Under the pieces are notes generated by a model, which did no database searches, was not told the origin of the DNA, and worked only from the letters and a program-made list of their open reading frames with translations. From contig CAIYXO010000470.1 of the NCBI GenBank assembly GCA_903930165.1, positions 1 to 6,886 of the forward strand: a DNA stretch of 6,886 bases, read 5' to 3'. Positions 4,238 through 6,886 of the stretch are shown piece after piece; positions within the stretch are counted from its first letter, which is position 1; every line of letters starts with the position of its first letter. A program made the translations under genes and the position numbers. The stretch comes from an uncultured Verrucomicrobiota bacterium. Its GTDB lineage: Bacteria; Verrucomicrobiota; Verrucomicrobiia; Limisphaerales; UBA9464.

Positions 4238-6886
4238 ATGAAATCCCACCTCCCCGTTGCCCTGGGCCTCGTTTGGCTGAGCCTGGCCGCAGCTTCGATT
4301 CCAGCCAGCAACGCCGCGGAGGATGCCGCGACCAAGGCGTCCCGGGCGCAAACCGCCTCCCTCACCGGCCAGGTGAGCAACCTCTCGACCCAAACCTACC
4401 TGGAAGGCGCGGTGGTCGAAATCGCCGGCACGAACCGCAGCACCGTCACCGACCGCGAAGGTCGTTATCAATTCTATGGCATGCCGCCGGGTCCGGTGAC
4501 ACTGCTCGTGAACTTTTCCGGCCTGGACCAGCAGCGGATTCCGCTCGCCGTCGAGGCCGGTCAGACCGTGACGCGCAACGTCGAGTTGACGTCCTCCATC
4601 TATAAATTGGAAAAGTTCACCGTGGCGGGCGAGCGCGAGGGCACGGCGAAGGCGGAGGCGCTCCAGCGGCTGGCGCCCAACGTGAAGGCGATCGTGTCGT
4701 CGGATACGTTTGGCAATGTCGCCGACGGCAACATCGGGGATCTTCTCCAGCACATGGCCGGCATGACCGCCAATTACAATGGCGCCGATGTGCGCCAGGT
4801 GAGCATCCGCGGGGTGGGCGCCGACCTGAATTCGGTGACCATGGACGGGCAACAGGTCGCGAGCGCGCAATCGGCGGGCACCGGCCGGGCCTTCGAGTTT
4901 GAGCAGGCCTCCTTGGGCAATATCGAAACGATTGAAGTGACCAAGGCGCCCACGCCCGACATGAGCGGGGCTTCGATCGGCGGCAGCGTGAATCTCGTGA
5001 GCAAGAGCGCCTTCGACCGCACCGCCGGGCGGATTTTCAGCTACACGCTCGGCTTCGCGACGCGTGAAGTTCATTCCAGCCATGCGGCGAAATGGAAGCA
5101 GCCGGTCATCGGCTACGGGCCGTCGATGAATTTCCTGTATTCGGACGTCTTTGGGGAAAAAAGAAACATCGGCATAACGGTCACCGGCACGATGCACAGC
5201 CAGCCACCCAACACGGCGATCCGGAACGCGGCTTTCGAGCGCAACAACAATCCCGGGCCCGTGTTTGCCTACTCGGCAACGCGGACGGTCGCCGGCGCCA
5301 CCCGCACCCGCCTGGCTTCCGGAGTCAAGTTGGATTACCGGTGGAGCGATCAGACCACGGTCTCGCTGAATACTTCCTATAATTTCTTCCACGAGAACAA
5401 CCACACCTCCGCCAACGCCCTTACGACCGTCGGCGTGGCGACGGCCGCGACGCCCCAGGTCCTCGCCACGGTGGACGCGGCCGGAAATCGCACGGGCGGC
5501 GGATATATTCATCCAAACTACAGCAATGGGATCACCCGGGTGTACCCGCATCCCACGCTTTCGTTCAGCAACCTGTCCGTTGCGACCAACGACAAGGCGG
5601 GACGCACCTTCCTCGTTTCCCCGATGGTGCGGCATCGCTTTGAGGGGATGCAAATCGACTACAGTCTCAGTTACTCGAATGCCGCCACGTTCTACGATGT
5701 CTCGCACAAGGACGACAAATTCGACTCGCGGCCCAAAGGCACCGTGACGATGCGGCTGGGCAACATCGGTTGGACCGACGATCGCTCCAAGGATGTCACG
5801 CACCCGACGATTACCCAGACGGCGGGCCCGGATATGTATAACCTGGGCAATTATGGTTCGCTGCTCCTGGGCCAAACCGACCTGCGTGGCTTCGATCGGA
5901 TCCTGGCGGCAAAGTTTGACCTGCGCAAGGAGCTGGCGCTGACGTTGCCGGCTTTCTTCAAGACGGGCTTCAACTATCAACGACAGGGTCGCAAGCTTTG
6001 GAGCGAAAACCGACGGTATAACTACGCGGGTGCCGACGGGGTCTTCGGCAACGCCGACGACAACCGAGACTTGGCGCAGTTTGTCGATACCACGGGCTAT
6101 CATCGGGAGATCGAGGACAAGTACTTCAAATCCAACGGCGGCGTTCCGCCGTGGCCGAACCCCTATGGCGTGGCGCGGCATGCGAGCCTCTACCCGGAGC
6201 TGTGGAAGGAAGACGTGGCCTTTGGCGCCATGAATCATTATCAGTCCCTCCGGCTGGTGACCGAGTCGATCGGCGCGGCTTACTTCATGGGCAATGTCCG
6301 CCTGGGCCCGTTGGCCATCATGAGCGGCGTCCGGGTGGAGGAAACGCGCGTCGATGGCGAGGGCCCGCTCAACTATATATCGCCCGCCGAAAAGGCGCGC
6401 CGGGCTGCCTGGGTCGGAACCGTGACCGATGTGGAGCTGCGGCGTCGGGCGGAGGCACAGTATGGCGGTCGCAATACGGCCGAGGGCAAGTATCGCAATG
6501 TCTTTCCCGGCATCCACCTGAAGTACGAACCCTTTCCGGGCATGCTGGCCCGCCTGAGCTGGTCGACCGGCGTCGGCCGCCCCGCCTTCGGATCGATCAT
6601 CCCGCTCGACACGGTCAACGACGACACCCTGCGGGTGACCCGGAACAATCCGGAGCTGAAGCCGCAGTACGGCAACAACTATGATTTCACCCTGGAGTAC
6701 TATTTCAAATCCCAGGGCATGGTTTCGTTCGGCGCGTTCAAGAAGAAGATCGAGGACTATATCTATACAGACAGCAGCCTGATCATCGGCGATGGACCGA
6801 ACAATGGCTTCGACGGGCAGTATGCCGGTTATGGTTTGACCACCCAGGCGAACGGCGGCTTCGCGAAGATCGAAGGCATGGAGTTC
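4238..6886 (+). CDS. TonB-dependent outer-membrane receptor (partial, C-terminus cut by window)
   Basis: An 883-residue open frame runs from ATG 4238 to the window edge without a stop. Residues 1-26 are a signal peptide (hydrophobic 5-22, probable cleavage after SNA at 26). Residues about 41-118 form a carboxypeptidase-regulatory-like beta-sandwich (LTGQVSN, GAVVEIAG, TVTDREGRYQFYGMPPG). EKFTVAG (125-131) is the likely TonB box. The plug follows at about 150-258, with QVSIRGVGADLNSVTMDG (187-204) and IEVTKAPTPDMSGASIGGSV (232-251), matching the Xanthomonas/Caulobacter-type receptor family (TIGR01782 style). The barrel begins near 265 and is rich in aromatic residues and Asn. The last residues, AKIEGMEF, resemble the family's late-barrel Gly-X-Glu strand, so roughly 150-250 residues are probably missing. 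Such receptors import ligands such as oligosaccharides, siderophores or vitamins using TonB energy; the ligand here is unknown. Tyr codons are about 22 TAT to 18 TAC, whereas the other complete genes use mostly TAC. Confidence 0.95.
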   Translation, partial: MKSHLPVALGLVWLSLAAASIPASNAAEDAATKASRAQTASLTGQVSNLSTQTYLEGAVVEIAGTNRSTVTDREGRYQFYGMPPGPVTLLVNFSGLDQQRIPLAVEAGQTVTRNVELTSSIYKLEKFTVAGEREGTAKAEALQRLAPNVKAIVSSDTFGNVADGNIGDLLQHMAGMTANYNGADVRQVSIRGVGADLNSVTMDGQQVASAQSAGTGRAFEFEQASLGNIETIEVTKAPTPDMSGASIGGSVNLVSKSAFDRTAGRIFSYTLGFATREVHSSHAAKWKQPVIGYGPSMNFLYSDVFGEKRNIGITVTGTMHSQPPNTAIRNAAFERNNNPGPVFAYSATRTVAGATRTRLASGVKLDYRWSDQTTVSLNTSYNFFHENNHTSANALTTVGVATAATPQVLATVDAAGNRTGGGYIHPNYSNGITRVYPHPTLSFSNLSVATNDKAGRTFLVSPMVRHRFEGMQIDYSLSYSNAATFYDVSHKDDKFDSRPKGTVTMRLGNIGWTDDRSKDVTHPTITQTAGPDMYNLGNYGSLLLGQTDLRGFDRILAAKFDLRKELALTLPAFFKTGFNYQRQGRKLWSENRRYNYAGADGVFGNADDNRDLAQFVDTTGYHREIEDKYFKSNGGVPPWPNPYGVARHASLYPELWKEDVAFGAMNHYQSLRLVTESIGAAYFMGNVRLGPLAIMSGVRVEETRVDGEGPLNYISPAEKARRAAWVGTVTDVELRRRAEAQYGGRNTAEGKYRNVFPGIHLKYEPFPGMLARLSWSTGVGRPAFGSIIPLDTVNDDTLRVTRNNPELKPQYGNNYDFTLEYYFKSQGMVSFGAFKKKIEDYIYTDSSLIIGDGPNNGFDGQYAGYGLTTQANGGFAKIEGMEF

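Noticed and set aside
3881..6517. Long antisense open frame (878 codons) opposite the receptor gene
   Set aside because: It is in exact codon register with the receptor gene, so its stops would need sense codons TTA, CTA or TCA, which this GC-rich gene avoids. The product is rich in Arg/Gly/His with no domain features, and it runs through the intergenic region as well.

Overview
The window comes from a high-GC Gram-negative bacterium. The Gram-negative call rests on a TonB-dependent outer-membrane receptor and a lipoprotein signal. The receptor layout (signal peptide, N-terminal carboxypeptidase-regulatory-like domain, then a plug of the Xanthomonas/Caulobacter type), together with AT-poor noncoding DNA full of small hairpins, fits Verrucomicrobiota (Opitutales or relatives). 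That placement is an inference from gene style; no marker gene is present to prove it.

Layout, left to right. (1) The last 36 codons of an unidentified + strand gene end at 113. (2) A 320-base noncoding stretch carries several GC-rich hairpins. (3) A secreted lipoprotein of the alpha/beta-hydrolase fold (434-1195, +) is followed after 82 bases by (4) a complete zinc-dependent, NAD-type medium-chain alcohol dehydrogenase (1278-2387, +). (5) A 513-base noncoding stretch lies between this gene and the convergent mdh; it holds inverted copies of a repeat, a series of hairpins and, at its right end, an intrinsic terminator for mdh. (6) Malate dehydrogenase (2901-3884, -) is complete, with all expected catalytic residues. 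(7) A 353-base divergent intergenic region leads to (8) a TonB-dependent receptor (4238 to the window end, +), cut by the window after 883 residues.

The genes do not form one pathway that can be read from the sequence. mdh is a central-metabolism enzyme with its own terminator. The receptor is an importer whose ligand cannot be told from this window. The lipoprotein hydrolase and the dehydrogenase could be cotranscribed, but nothing shows that they act together.

The least ordinary content is in the noncoding DNA. Degenerate repeat words recur in three intergenic regions, including an inverted pair matching at 21 of 24 positions around 2533-2556 and 2739-2762, and an exact 13-base match between 2630-2642 and 4108-4120. 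I read these as a dispersed, hairpin-forming intergenic repeat family. I found no convincing new multi-gene system, CRISPR array, tRNA, rRNA or insertion sequence.
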